A program made the position numbers and the translations under genes. From contig NZ_JACHMY010000001.1 in assembly GCF_014205135.1 (NCBI RefSeq), positions 1,240,001 to 1,304,000 of the forward strand: DNA of 64,000 bases. Direction: 5' to 3'. Origin of the DNA: Kribbella italica. GTDB taxonomy: Bacteria; Actinomycetota; Actinomycetes; Propionibacteriales; Kribbellaceae. This document shows positions 1 to 7,543 of this stretch, one piece after another. Each line of letters opens with the position of its first letter. Position 1 is the stretch's first letter. The notes beneath the pieces are model-generated. The model did no database searches and was not told the DNA's origin. It saw nothing but the letters and a program-made list of their open reading frames with translations.

Positions 1-150
1 GAAGCCTCGAGCGAGTTGCTGGCAGCAATCTGCACGGCCCTCGACGTACCGCTCTCGATGATCTTCGCCGAGGTGAGCGAGGACCTGGCCCGCGAAGAGG
101 CTCTGGTGCTGGCGCACACGACGATCGAGCCCGAGGTCGTCGCGGCCTGA
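1..150 (+). CDS. C-terminal end of a probable helix-turn-helix regulator (partial)
   Basis: Frame 1 is open from the window edge to a TGA at 148-150 and encodes 49 residues. The visible part (SELLAAICTALDVPLSMIF, then an acidic helix) resembles the end of an XRE-type DNA-binding domain, where the last helix is followed by a short tail. The DNA-recognition helices lie outside the window, so the family call is only an inference. It converges on the DUF4262 gene, whose stop lies 8 bases away on the other strand. Confidence 0.45.
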   Translation, partial: EASSELLAAICTALDVPLSMIFAEVSEDLAREEALVLAHTTIEPEVVAA

Positions 151-158
151 TCGGGTCG

Positions 159-668
159 TCATGACTCGTCACCCGCCTTGGCGGCGTGGTGGCGGGCGTT
201 GAACTCGCTGACCAGGTACGTCGTCTTCCTGACAGGCCTCGGGGCTACAGTCAGTGGCCCCTCCAGAAGGTCGGTCCTGAGCAGCAGTTGAGCCGGGATC
301 GGTGCGGTTCCGTTGCGCCTGAAGAGTTGGTTGACGGTCGGCAGATACGACGTCGTGAGCGGGAAGTAGATCAATTCGATGCGCTCGGCACCGGGATAGA
401 AGCGGTTCGGCTGGTCGCAGTCGAGGAGACGGTGCCCGTCCTGGACGGCCAACGCCAGCGGCTCCAGCAGCGCGAGTCCCGTCGGGGCGTCGCAACCGAA
501 CACCATGAACTCCGGATGCGCGCGCCGGCACAGACCGATCGTCGACGTGACCGGAGCCGGCCATTCCGGCCTGGCATCGTGCTCGACGACCCAGCCTTGG
601 TCGCGGACCAGTTGCGCCACCTGCCGCGGGTACGCGTCGTCCGGGCGCCGGTAGCAGATCTCCGTCAT
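159..668 (-). CDS. DUF4262 domain protein, predicted SOS-regulated
   Basis: The 169-residue product begins MTEICYRRPDDAYPRQ and matches what I remember of DUF4262: a small cytosolic domain of unknown role, with the segments TSTIGLCRRAHPEFMVFG and HRLLDCDQPNRFYPGA. The frame stays open upstream, but ATG 668 is chosen because a strong ribosome site GAGGAGAAGG lies 2 bases before it. A perfect LexA box (687-702) sits just upstream of that site, so expression is probably induced by DNA damage. It lies 92 bases downstream of nei on the same strand and could also be read from the lhr-nei transcript. No catalytic motif is recognisable. Confidence 0.78.
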   Translation of the reverse strand: MTEICYRRPDDAYPRQVAQLVRDQGWVVEHDARPEWPAPVTSTIGLCRRAHPEFMVFGCDAPTGLALLEPLALAVQDGHRLLDCDQPNRFYPGAERIELIYFPLTTSYLPTVNQLFRRNGTAPIPAQLLLRTDLLEGPLTVAPRPVRKTTYLVSEFNARHHAAKAGDES

Positions 669-686
669 GACCTTCTCCTCTCCGAG

Positions 687-702
687 TCGAACATATGTTC
701 GA
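687..702 (-). promoter_or_regulatory. LexA (SOS) box upstream of the DUF4262 gene
   Basis: TCGAACATATGTTCGA is a perfect 16-bp palindrome that fits the actinobacterial LexA consensus CGAAC-N4-GTTCG. It ends 18 bases before the DUF4262 start codon, an ideal repressor position. The recA promoter in this same window has the same core with a different centre. Confidence 0.82.
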
Positions 703-749
703 TCTCGTCTTGTCAGAGAAGGTATCCGTTTCCGGTTCGGTCGCCGGGG

Positions 750-758
750 TTGTCCACA
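750..758 (+). promoter_or_regulatory. DnaA box-like 9-mer TTGTCCACA
   Basis: Exact match to the high-GC actinobacterial DnaA box TTGTCCACA, in the gap between nei and the DUF4262 gene. Two more perfect copies lie upstream of recA (11284) and dxr (26354). Whether DnaA binds single boxes here is unknown. Confidence 0.35.
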
Positions 759-760
759 GG

Positions 761-1546
761 TCAGTTCTCGGGCTGGCAGCGCGGGCACCAGTAGCTGACC
801 CGCGCCCGCGGCGGTTCGCCGATCGGAGCTGTCCGGATGAGCGTGCGGCACCGCCGGCACGGCTTCCCTGGCCGCTCGAAAACCCAACTGCGCTGCCCCG
901 GCCGATCAACCCCGGTGGTGACCTGCGCCGCGTGAACCAGATTCGCCTTCATCAGCCGTCGGCTCAGGTCGACCGCAGCCCCGACCTCGACCGTCGAGAC
1001 CGGACGCCAAGGATGCAGCCCGAGCAGGAAGCAGACCTCGGTGCGGTAGAAGTTCCCGATGCCGGCCAGGTTCCGCTGGTCGAGCAACGCCTCGCTGATC
1101 GTCCGCTCGGGATCGGCCGCCAGGTTGGCCAGCGCCACCGCCCGGTCGAACGACGGCGACAGCAGATCCGGCCCGAGATGCCCGACCACGGTCTCCTCCG
1201 CGGAGGTCGCCACCAACTCCAGGACCGGCAGCCGGTACCCCACCGCGGTCCAGGACTCGGTCTCCAGCACCGCCCGAACCTGGTGGTCAGGCCCGCCTTT
1301 CCACCGCTCGCCGGGCCGGTAGAGATGCCAGCTCCCGTCCATCCGGAAATGGCTGTGGATCGTCGTTTCGCCGGAGAGCCGCATCAGCAGATGCTTGCCG
1401 CGAGGCACTACCTTGATCATCGTCCGGCCGCTCAAGTCGGTGGTCGCCAGCGTTGGCACCCGGAAGTCGGTCTTCGTCAGCACCTTCCCGGCCAGCGCTT
1501 GGTCGAGCCGCTTGGTCGCGCGCCAGACAGTGTCTCCTTCGGGCAT
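761..1546 (-). CDS. nei: Fpg/Nei-family DNA glycosylase (endonuclease VIII-like)
   Basis: The 261-residue protein removes oxidised bases from DNA and cleaves the abasic strand. It begins MPEGDTVWRA, so after Met removal the catalytic Pro and Glu are N-terminal, as in all Fpg/Nei enzymes; the DTVWRA variant is the Nei2 type of actinobacteria. A C-terminal zinc finger is visible (CRRCRTLIRTAPI ... YWCPRCQ), as is the helix-two-turn-helix region near LLDQRNLAGIGNFYRTEV. It starts 10 bases after the lhr stop and is surely cotranscribed with it; the lhr-nei pairing is also known from mycobacteria. Length is normal. Confidence 0.93.
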   Translation of the reverse strand: MPEGDTVWRATKRLDQALAGKVLTKTDFRVPTLATTDLSGRTMIKVVPRGKHLLMRLSGETTIHSHFRMDGSWHLYRPGERWKGGPDHQVRAVLETESWTAVGYRLPVLELVATSAEETVVGHLGPDLLSPSFDRAVALANLAADPERTISEALLDQRNLAGIGNFYRTEVCFLLGLHPWRPVSTVEVGAAVDLSRRLMKANLVHAAQVTTGVDRPGQRSWVFERPGKPCRRCRTLIRTAPIGEPPRARVSYWCPRCQPEN

Positions 1547-1556
1547 GCCAGCAGCC

Positions 1557-4500
1557 TCAGACGCGCAGCCGCAGCCCGCGCGGCGTCGCGTGGAAGCCCG
1601 CCTTGGCCAGTGCGTCCCCGAAGGCTGTGTGGCGCACCTGTTCGCCGTCGGCGGTCTCGACGCTCAGCTTGCCCAGATGCCCGTCCCGAATCGCGAGCGC
1701 GAGCGCGTCAACGGCCGGCTGCAGCAGCTCCGGATCCTCGGTGAAGCTCAGGACGGTCCGCCCGCCGCGCTCGACGTACACGATCAGCTTCCCGTCGACG
1801 AGCATGACCAGCGCGCCGGCCTTCCGGCCCGGCCGATGTCCGCCGGCGTTCTCCCGTTCGGGCCAGGGGAGGGCAGCGCCGTACGGGTTCGCAGGATCCG
1901 AAGCAGCCAGTACGACGGCCCGTGCGGCCGAATCCTCCCGTCCACCGCCAGGCGCGCCGTCCGCCAGCGCTCGCAGCCGATCGACCGCGCCAGGAAGCGC
2001 GAACTGCGCCGCTCCCAGCCCAGCCACGAAGTACCCACGCCGGCACCGCCCTGACTCCTCGAAGGCGCTCAGAACCTTGTACACGGCCGCGAATCCGCCC
2101 GGAGTCCGCTCGGTGATCACCGAGCCCCGCGTGACGATCCCGTAGCGATCCAGGAGCGTCTCGGCCGCCGCATGCGCCCTGCGCGTCGCGTCCTCACTGC
2201 GCTCCGGCAGCAACGACCATCGCCCGCCGGCTGTCGGCGGACCACTGCGGGCAGGCATCGCCGGTCGCCCAGGCCGCGGCGCCCGCCCAGGTCGCGCACG
2301 CGGCGTCGCCCGTCGGGTCCGATGACTCCCGCGACCGCCGCCGACCAACGAGCGCACCGGCGCCAAGGTATCGTTCGTCAGGTACCCAGCCCAGACGAGA
2401 TCCCAGAGGACCCCGACCATCGTCTCGTCATCGACCACGCCACTCGCCGCGCCGACCGCATCGCTGAGCTGACGGAAGAAGAACGCACCCCCACCGGCCA
2501 GCGCGTCGAGCACCGCCTGATGCGTCTCGCCCACCTCGAGCGTGGAGTCCGGATCCGGCAACGTCAGATCGCAGTTGTCCGCCAGGTGCAGCGAAACCCA
2601 GCCGTCCGTCCCCGGCAACGAACCGGACCCCGCCCAGATCACCTCACCGGTCGCGGTCAGCTCATCCAGCATCGACGGCTGATAGCCCGGCACTCGCGCC
2701 GGCAGCACGATCGACTCCAGCGCCGACCCAGGCACAGCGCATCCAGCCAGCTGCTCGATCGCGCCCAGCAGTACGTCGTACCCACGTCCGCGACTGCTCG
2801 TGATGCCCTGCCAAGCAGGGAGGAACCGCGCCAACGCGGCAGGCTCGACCGGCTCGACCTCCTTGCGCAGCGCAGCCAGAGAGCGCCGCCGCAGCATCCG
2901 AAGGATCTCGCTGTCGCACCACTCCATCGCGAGGCCGCCAGGCAGGAACTCGCCCTCGACAACGCGACCCGCGGCACCGAGTCTTCGCAGCGCATCCGTC
3001 ACGACTGCGACGCCCGTCCCAAGATGCGTCGCCAGATCCACAGCCCGGAACGGCCCGTGCGTCCGCGCGTAGCGCGACACCAGGTCGCCCAGCGGGTCCG
3101 CGACCGACTCGGCATGCGCCTCCGCGACTCCAGGCGGCACCGGCACGCCGAGTGCATCGCGCAGTCGAGCAACATCCTCGACCACGGCCCACCGATGCTC
3201 GCCCGCGATCCGAACCCGAACCACCCGCCGAGCCGCCGCGAGATCCGTCAACCAGGCCTCGGCGTCCGACCCGTCGACACAACGCTGTCCGGCCTCGTGA
3301 ACCGACAGCGGCCCAACCAACCGCAGTACGTCGAACAGCCCCTCCGCATCGCGCGCCCTGCGATCCTCCGCCAGCCGCTGCAACTCGGCCTCGGTCCGCA
3401 GCACGACCTCGGCATCGAGCAGCTCACGCAGCTCGGTGCGGCCGAGCAACTCGGACAGCAGACTCTGATCGAGCGCGAGCGCGGCGGCCCGCTTCTCCGC
3501 CAGCGGCGCGTCACCCTCGTACATGAAGGCGCCCACGTACCCGAACAGCAGCGACTTCGCGAACGGCGACGCCTCCGTGGTCTCCACCTCGACCACGGAG
3601 ATCCGCCGCTCACCGATCCCGGTCAGCAGATCCTTCAGCGCGTTCAGGTCGTAGACGTCCTGCAGCACCTCGCGCAGCGTCTCCAGCACGATCGGGAACG
3701 ACCCGTACTTGCTGGCGACGCTGAGCAGCTGAGCCGACCGCTGGCGCTGCTGCCACAGCGGCGATCGCTTCCCAGGATTGCGTCGCGGCAGCAGCAGCGC
3801 CCGCGCGGCGCACTCGCGGAAGCGGGCCGCGAACAAGGCCGATCCGCCGACCTCCGCCGTCACCAGATCCTCGATCTCGGCCGGGTCGAACAGCACCAGC
3901 TCGGCCCCCGGCGGCGGCTCGTCGGTCTCCGGCAGCCGCAGCACGATCCCGTCGTCGCCCGAGACCGACTGCGCGTCCATCCCGTACCGCTCGCGCAGCC
4001 GCGCGGCGATCGCCAGCGCCCACGGACCGTGCACCTGCCCGCCGTACGGCGAGTGGATGCAGACCCGCCAGTCGCCCAGCTCGTCGCGGAACCGCTCGAC
4101 CAGGATCGTTACGTCGTTCGGCACCCGGCTGGTCGCTTCGCGTTGCTCGCCGAGGTACGCGACCAGGTTGTTCGCCGCGTACTCGTCCAGACCCGCGTCG
4201 CGAGCGCGTTTGATCGCCTTCACCGGCGAGAGCGCAGCCATCGTTCGAACGAACGCGCCGGTCGCCGCGCCGAGCTCGGCAGGTCGTCCGACTGCGTCAC
4301 CCTTCCAGAACGGCAGCCGACCGGGCTGGCCCGGCGCCGGCGAGACCAGCACCCGGTCGTGCGTGATGTCCTCGATTCGCCAGCTGGACGCGCCGAGTGT
4401 GAACACATCGCCCACGCGCGACTCGTAGACCATCTCTTCGTCCAGCTCGCCGACCCGGTGGTTGGTCGACTCGCCGACCAGGAAGACGCCGAACAGCCCG

Positions 4501-6128
4501 CGGTCCGGGATCGTGCCGCCGCTGGTCACGGCGAGCCGCTGCGCGCCCGGCCGGCCGGAGATCTCCCCGCTGACCCGGTCGAACACGATCCGGGGCCGCA
4601 GCTCGGCGAACTCGTCCGACGGGTACCGCCCGGACAGCATGTCCAGCACTCCGTCGTACGCCGAACGCGGCAGCGTCGCGAACGGCGCGCACCGGCGTAC
4701 AAGCGTGTAGAGCTCGTCGACGTCGATCGTGTCGAGAGCGACGATGGAGACGATCTGCTGGGCGAGCACATCGAGCGGGTTCGCCGGGATGTGCAGGCTC
4801 TCGATCAGCCCGTCGCGCATCCGCTGCACCACGACGGCCGTGTCGACCAGGTCGCCGCGGAACTTCGGGAACAGCACGCCACGGGACGTCGCGCCGACCT
4901 GGTGACCGGCCCGTCCGACCCGCTGCAGCCCGCTGGCGACCGACGGCGGCGCCTCGACCTGGATCACCAGGTCGACGGCGCCCATGTCGATGCCGAGCTC
5001 CAGACTGCTCGTCGCGACCACGCACGGCAGCCGCCCGGACTTCAGGTCAGCCTCGATCAGCGCGCGTTGCTCCTTGCTCACCGAGCCGTGGTGCGCCCGC
5101 GCGATCAAGGGCGGCGCGGCGAAGGACGCTCCGGACTGCGCCATCACCTGCGCGGGCGAACCGGTGTCCGCCAGCTCCAGCTCGGCGCGCTCGGCGGCGA
5201 TCTCGTTGAGCCGGGCCGTGAGGCGCTCGGCCAGGCGGCGCGAGTTCGAGAAGACGATCGTCGAGCTGTGCGAGGAGATCAGGTCGAAGACGTGCTCCTC
5301 GACGTGCGGCCAGATCGAGGCGTGCTGAGGCGGACCGGCGGCCGAGCCCGACGTCTCGATCTCGGTGCTGGCCAGCTCGGCCATGTCCTCGACCGGTACG
5401 ACGACGCTCAGGTCCCACTGCTTGGTGAACTTGGGCTGGACGACCGTCACCGGCCGCTCGCCGCCGAGGAACCGGGCGACCTCGTCGACCGGCCGGACCG
5501 TCGCCGACAGCCCGATCCGCTGGGCCGGCTTGGGCAGCAGCGCGTCCAGCCGCTCCAGCGTGAGCGCCATGTGCGCGCCGCGCTTCGTCCCCGCGACCGC
5601 GTGCACCTCGTCGACGATCACCGTCTCGACGCCGCGCAGCGACTCGCGCGCCTGCGAGGTCATCATCAGGAACAGCGACTCAGGCGTCGTGATCAGTACG
5701 TCGGAAGGCCGGCGCGCGAACCGCTGCCGCTCGCTGGTCGGCGTGTCGCCGGAACGCACGGCCACCTCGACGTCGACCGGCGCCTCGCCGAGCCGTCGCG
5801 CGGTCTCCCGGATGCCGATCAGCGGGGCGCGCAGGTTGCGCTCGACATCGACCGCGAGAGCCTTCAGCGGTGAGACGTAGAGCACCCGGCAGCGCAGCTT
5901 GGGGTCGTCCGGCGGGGGAGTGGTGGCCAACCGGTCCAGCGCCCAGAGAAAGGCGGCCAGCGTCTTGCCCGACCCCGTGGGCGCGACGACCAGCGCGTCC
6001 CGGCCCGCGGTGATCGCGTCCCACGCCTTGAGCTGGGCCGGGGTGGCCGCTTCGAAGACGTCGCCGAACCACGCCCGGGTCGCGGGCGAGAAACGGCTCA
6101 ACGCGGTGGACTTCTGCACGTTCCCCAT
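1557..6128 (-). CDS. lhr: Large ATP-dependent DNA helicase Lhr
   Basis: The 1523-residue protein is a superfamily 2 DNA helicase that moves 3' to 5' on single strands and acts in DNA repair. Visible motifs: Walker A APTGSGKT (about residue 50), DEVH box (about 172), GLSAT motif III, and motif VI QRVGRAGH. The rest is the Lhr core and the large C-terminal domain typical of the long actinobacterial form (about 1500 residues). ATG 6128 is chosen because GGAGGGA lies before it and the helicase fold starts about 10 residues later (LSRFSPATRAWF); the frame continues upstream only as antisense of the lipoprotein gene. It is first gene of the lhr-nei operon. No LexA box is visible in front. Confidence 0.95.
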   Translation of the reverse strand: MGNVQKSTALSRFSPATRAWFGDVFEAATPAQLKAWDAITAGRDALVVAPTGSGKTLAAFLWALDRLATTPPPDDPKLRCRVLYVSPLKALAVDVERNLRAPLIGIRETARRLGEAPVDVEVAVRSGDTPTSERQRFARRPSDVLITTPESLFLMMTSQARESLRGVETVIVDEVHAVAGTKRGAHMALTLERLDALLPKPAQRIGLSATVRPVDEVARFLGGERPVTVVQPKFTKQWDLSVVVPVEDMAELASTEIETSGSAAGPPQHASIWPHVEEHVFDLISSHSSTIVFSNSRRLAERLTARLNEIAAERAELELADTGSPAQVMAQSGASFAAPPLIARAHHGSVSKEQRALIEADLKSGRLPCVVATSSLELGIDMGAVDLVIQVEAPPSVASGLQRVGRAGHQVGATSRGVLFPKFRGDLVDTAVVVQRMRDGLIESLHIPANPLDVLAQQIVSIVALDTIDVDELYTLVRRCAPFATLPRSAYDGVLDMLSGRYPSDEFAELRPRIVFDRVSGEISGRPGAQRLAVTSGGTIPDRGLFGVFLVGESTNHRVGELDEEMVYESRVGDVFTLGASSWRIEDITHDRVLVSPAPGQPGRLPFWKGDAVGRPAELGAATGAFVRTMAALSPVKAIKRARDAGLDEYAANNLVAYLGEQREATSRVPNDVTILVERFRDELGDWRVCIHSPYGGQVHGPWALAIAARLRERYGMDAQSVSGDDGIVLRLPETDEPPPGAELVLFDPAEIEDLVTAEVGGSALFAARFRECAARALLLPRRNPGKRSPLWQQRQRSAQLLSVASKYGSFPIVLETLREVLQDVYDLNALKDLLTGIGERRISVVEVETTEASPFAKSLLFGYVGAFMYEGDAPLAEKRAAALALDQSLLSELLGRTELRELLDAEVVLRTEAELQRLAEDRRARDAEGLFDVLRLVGPLSVHEAGQRCVDGSDAEAWLTDLAAARRVVRVRIAGEHRWAVVEDVARLRDALGVPVPPGVAEAHAESVADPLGDLVSRYARTHGPFRAVDLATHLGTGVAVVTDALRRLGAAGRVVEGEFLPGGLAMEWCDSEILRMLRRRSLAALRKEVEPVEPAALARFLPAWQGITSSRGRGYDVLLGAIEQLAGCAVPGSALESIVLPARVPGYQPSMLDELTATGEVIWAGSGSLPGTDGWVSLHLADNCDLTLPDPDSTLEVGETHQAVLDALAGGGAFFFRQLSDAVGAASGVVDDETMVGVLWDLVWAGYLTNDTLAPVRSLVGGGRGSHRTRRATPRARPGRAPRPGRPAMPARSGPPTAGGRWSLLPERSEDATRRAHAAAETLLDRYGIVTRGSVITERTPGGFAAVYKVLSAFEESGRCRRGYFVAGLGAAQFALPGAVDRLRALADGAPGGGREDSAARAVVLAASDPANPYGAALPWPERENAGGHRPGRKAGALVMLVDGKLIVYVERGGRTVLSFTEDPELLQPAVDALALAIRDGHLGKLSVETADGEQVRHTAFGDALAKAGFHATPRGLRLRV

Positions 6129-6218
6129 CTTGCCGGGTCCCTCCGACAGTTTCCGGTCCGGCGCCTCAGGTACCCGCCCCGGCGCGTTCTGTCCCCTTGG
6201 TCTGGAATGATCGGTGTC

Positions 6219-7313
6219 ATGAAGAACCGCTTGCGCATGGCGCTCGTCGTAGGGGCGTGCCTGGTCGGCCTGACCGGGTGCGTGAACCTCGACGCCGACC
6301 TGAAGGTGAACTCCGACGAGACGGTGTCGGGGACCATGAAGATCGGTGTCGACAAGCAGCTGGTCGAGTCCAGCGGGCAGTCGCTCGACGCCATCCGTAA
6401 GCAGGTCGAGGGCGAGATCAAGAAGAGCGAGACCGCGGGCGTCAACTGCAAGCCGTACGAGGACGACAAGTACGTCGGCTCGGACTGCACCTTCGACAAT
6501 GTCCCGTTCAGCGACATGGGCACGTCGACGGCCGGCGGGGTCGGCTTCCGCAAGGACGGCGACAAGTTCGTCGTCAGCGTGAAGGACACCAACCTGGGCA
6601 ACCAGATCCCGGACAGCGTGCAGCCGGTGATCAAGTTCAAGATCACCATGCCGGGCAAGATCCTCGAGCACGACGACGGCGCGCAGATCAGCGGCCGGAC
6701 GGCGACGTACGACAGCCTGGACAAGCTCGGCAAGGTCTCGCTGACCTCCGAGGCCGGCAGCGCGTTCCCGGTCTGGGCGATCATCCTGATCGTCGTGCTG
6801 GTGCTCCTGGTCGCGGCCGCGGTGGTGTTCTTCATCCTGCGCGGACGCAAGAAGCAGCAGTTCCCAGGCGGTGGGCAGTACGGGCAGTACCCGGGCCAGC
6901 CGCAGCAGTGGGGACCGCAGGGGCCGCAGTACGGCGGTCCGCAGGGCCCTGGCGGTCAGTACGGGCAGCAGCCCGGTCAGTACGGCCAGCCTGGTCAGCA
7001 GGGTCCGCAGTACGGGCCTCCTGGTCAGCAGTACCCGGGCCAGCCGCAGTACCCCGGTCAGCCGCAGCAGGGTCAGCCTGGTCAGTGGGGTGGCGGTCAG
7101 CAGCCTCCGCCGCAGCAGGGTGGACAGGGTTGGGGTCAGCCGCCGAACCAGCAGCAGCCTCCGCAGCAGGGCGGCTGGAACCAGCCCCCGCAGCAGGGCC
7201 AGCAGCCGCCACAGCAAGGCCAGCCTCCGCAGCAGGGTCAGCCGCCCCAGCAGGGGCAGCCCCCGCAGCAGGGCGGTTGGGGCCGCCCGCCGCAGGACGA
7301 CGGGCGGGCATGA
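6219..7313 (+). CDS. LppM-like membrane-anchored lipoprotein with a long Gln/Pro/Gly tail
   Basis: The protein (364 residues from ATG 6219; ATG 6207 is an in-frame alternative) has a lipoprotein signal ending in a lipobox VGLTGC, so Cys21 should be lipidated. The extracellular domain of about 165 residues (VNLDADLKVNSDETVSGTM...) resembles LppM/DUF3153 proteins of actinobacteria. A transmembrane helix follows (AFPVWAIILIVVLVLLVAA), then RGRKKQQ and a cytosolic tail of about 140 residues made of QYPGQPQ and QPPQQG repeats. With both lipid anchor and helix it would span the membrane. It is divergent from lhr and its stop overlaps the next start (ATGA). The exact role is not known to me. Confidence 0.75.
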   Translation: MKNRLRMALVVGACLVGLTGCVNLDADLKVNSDETVSGTMKIGVDKQLVESSGQSLDAIRKQVEGEIKKSETAGVNCKPYEDDKYVGSDCTFDNVPFSDMGTSTAGGVGFRKDGDKFVVSVKDTNLGNQIPDSVQPVIKFKITMPGKILEHDDGAQISGRTATYDSLDKLGKVSLTSEAGSAFPVWAIILIVVLVLLVAAAVVFFILRGRKKQQFPGGGQYGQYPGQPQQWGPQGPQYGGPQGPGGQYGQQPGQYGQPGQQGPQYGPPGQQYPGQPQYPGQPQQGQPGQWGGGQQPPPQQGGQGWGQPPNQQQPPQQGGWNQPPQQGQQPPQQGQPPQQGQPPQQGQPPQQGGWGRPPQDDGRA

Positions 7314-7504
7314 GGCTTACCGAGTTCTGGGATCGGATGGACCAAGCGCTCGGCGCGTCGTACTCGAGGACCTGGGCCGAGACGCAGGTGATCAGCGGCC
7401 TCGGCGGCCGCACGGTCGCCGAAGCACTCGCCCAAGGTGAACACGCCAAGACGGTCTGGCGGGCCGTCTGGGCACACCTCCAGCTACCACCCAGCGAACG
7501 CTGA
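7310..7504 (+). CDS. DUF3046 protein
   Basis: A 64-residue cytosolic protein (MRLTEFWDRMDQALG...SYSRTWAETQVISGLGGRTV) of the DUF3046 family. The family is restricted to actinobacteria and typically encoded near recA-recX, as here (recA begins 3.9 kb downstream). The ATG overlaps the stop of the lipoprotein gene as ATGA, so it is translationally coupled to it. The segment from EALAQGEHAKTVWRAVW to the end fits the conserved C-terminal helix. The function is unknown; no catalytic residues stand out. Confidence 0.9.
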   Translation: MRLTEFWDRMDQALGASYSRTWAETQVISGLGGRTVAEALAQGEHAKTVWRAVWAHLQLPPSER

Positions 7505-7506
7505 CA

Positions 7507-7543
7507 ACTCTGGCGGGCAGCAGACCTAGCTGCTCGCCAGAGT
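7507..7543. terminator. Bidirectional terminator hairpin
   Basis: ACTCTGGCG/CGCCAGAGT plus inner GCAGC/GCTGC pairs form a long stem around a short loop. It lies between the converging DUF3046 and MMPL genes and overlaps the last codons of the MMPL gene. No U-tract follows, as is common in high-GC actinobacteria. Confidence 0.7.

Noticed and set aside
2172..5873. Plus-strand open frame of over 1200 codons opposite lhr
   Set aside because: Arg/Pro/Gln-rich antisense shadow caused by high GC; lhr has clear helicase motifs on the other strand.
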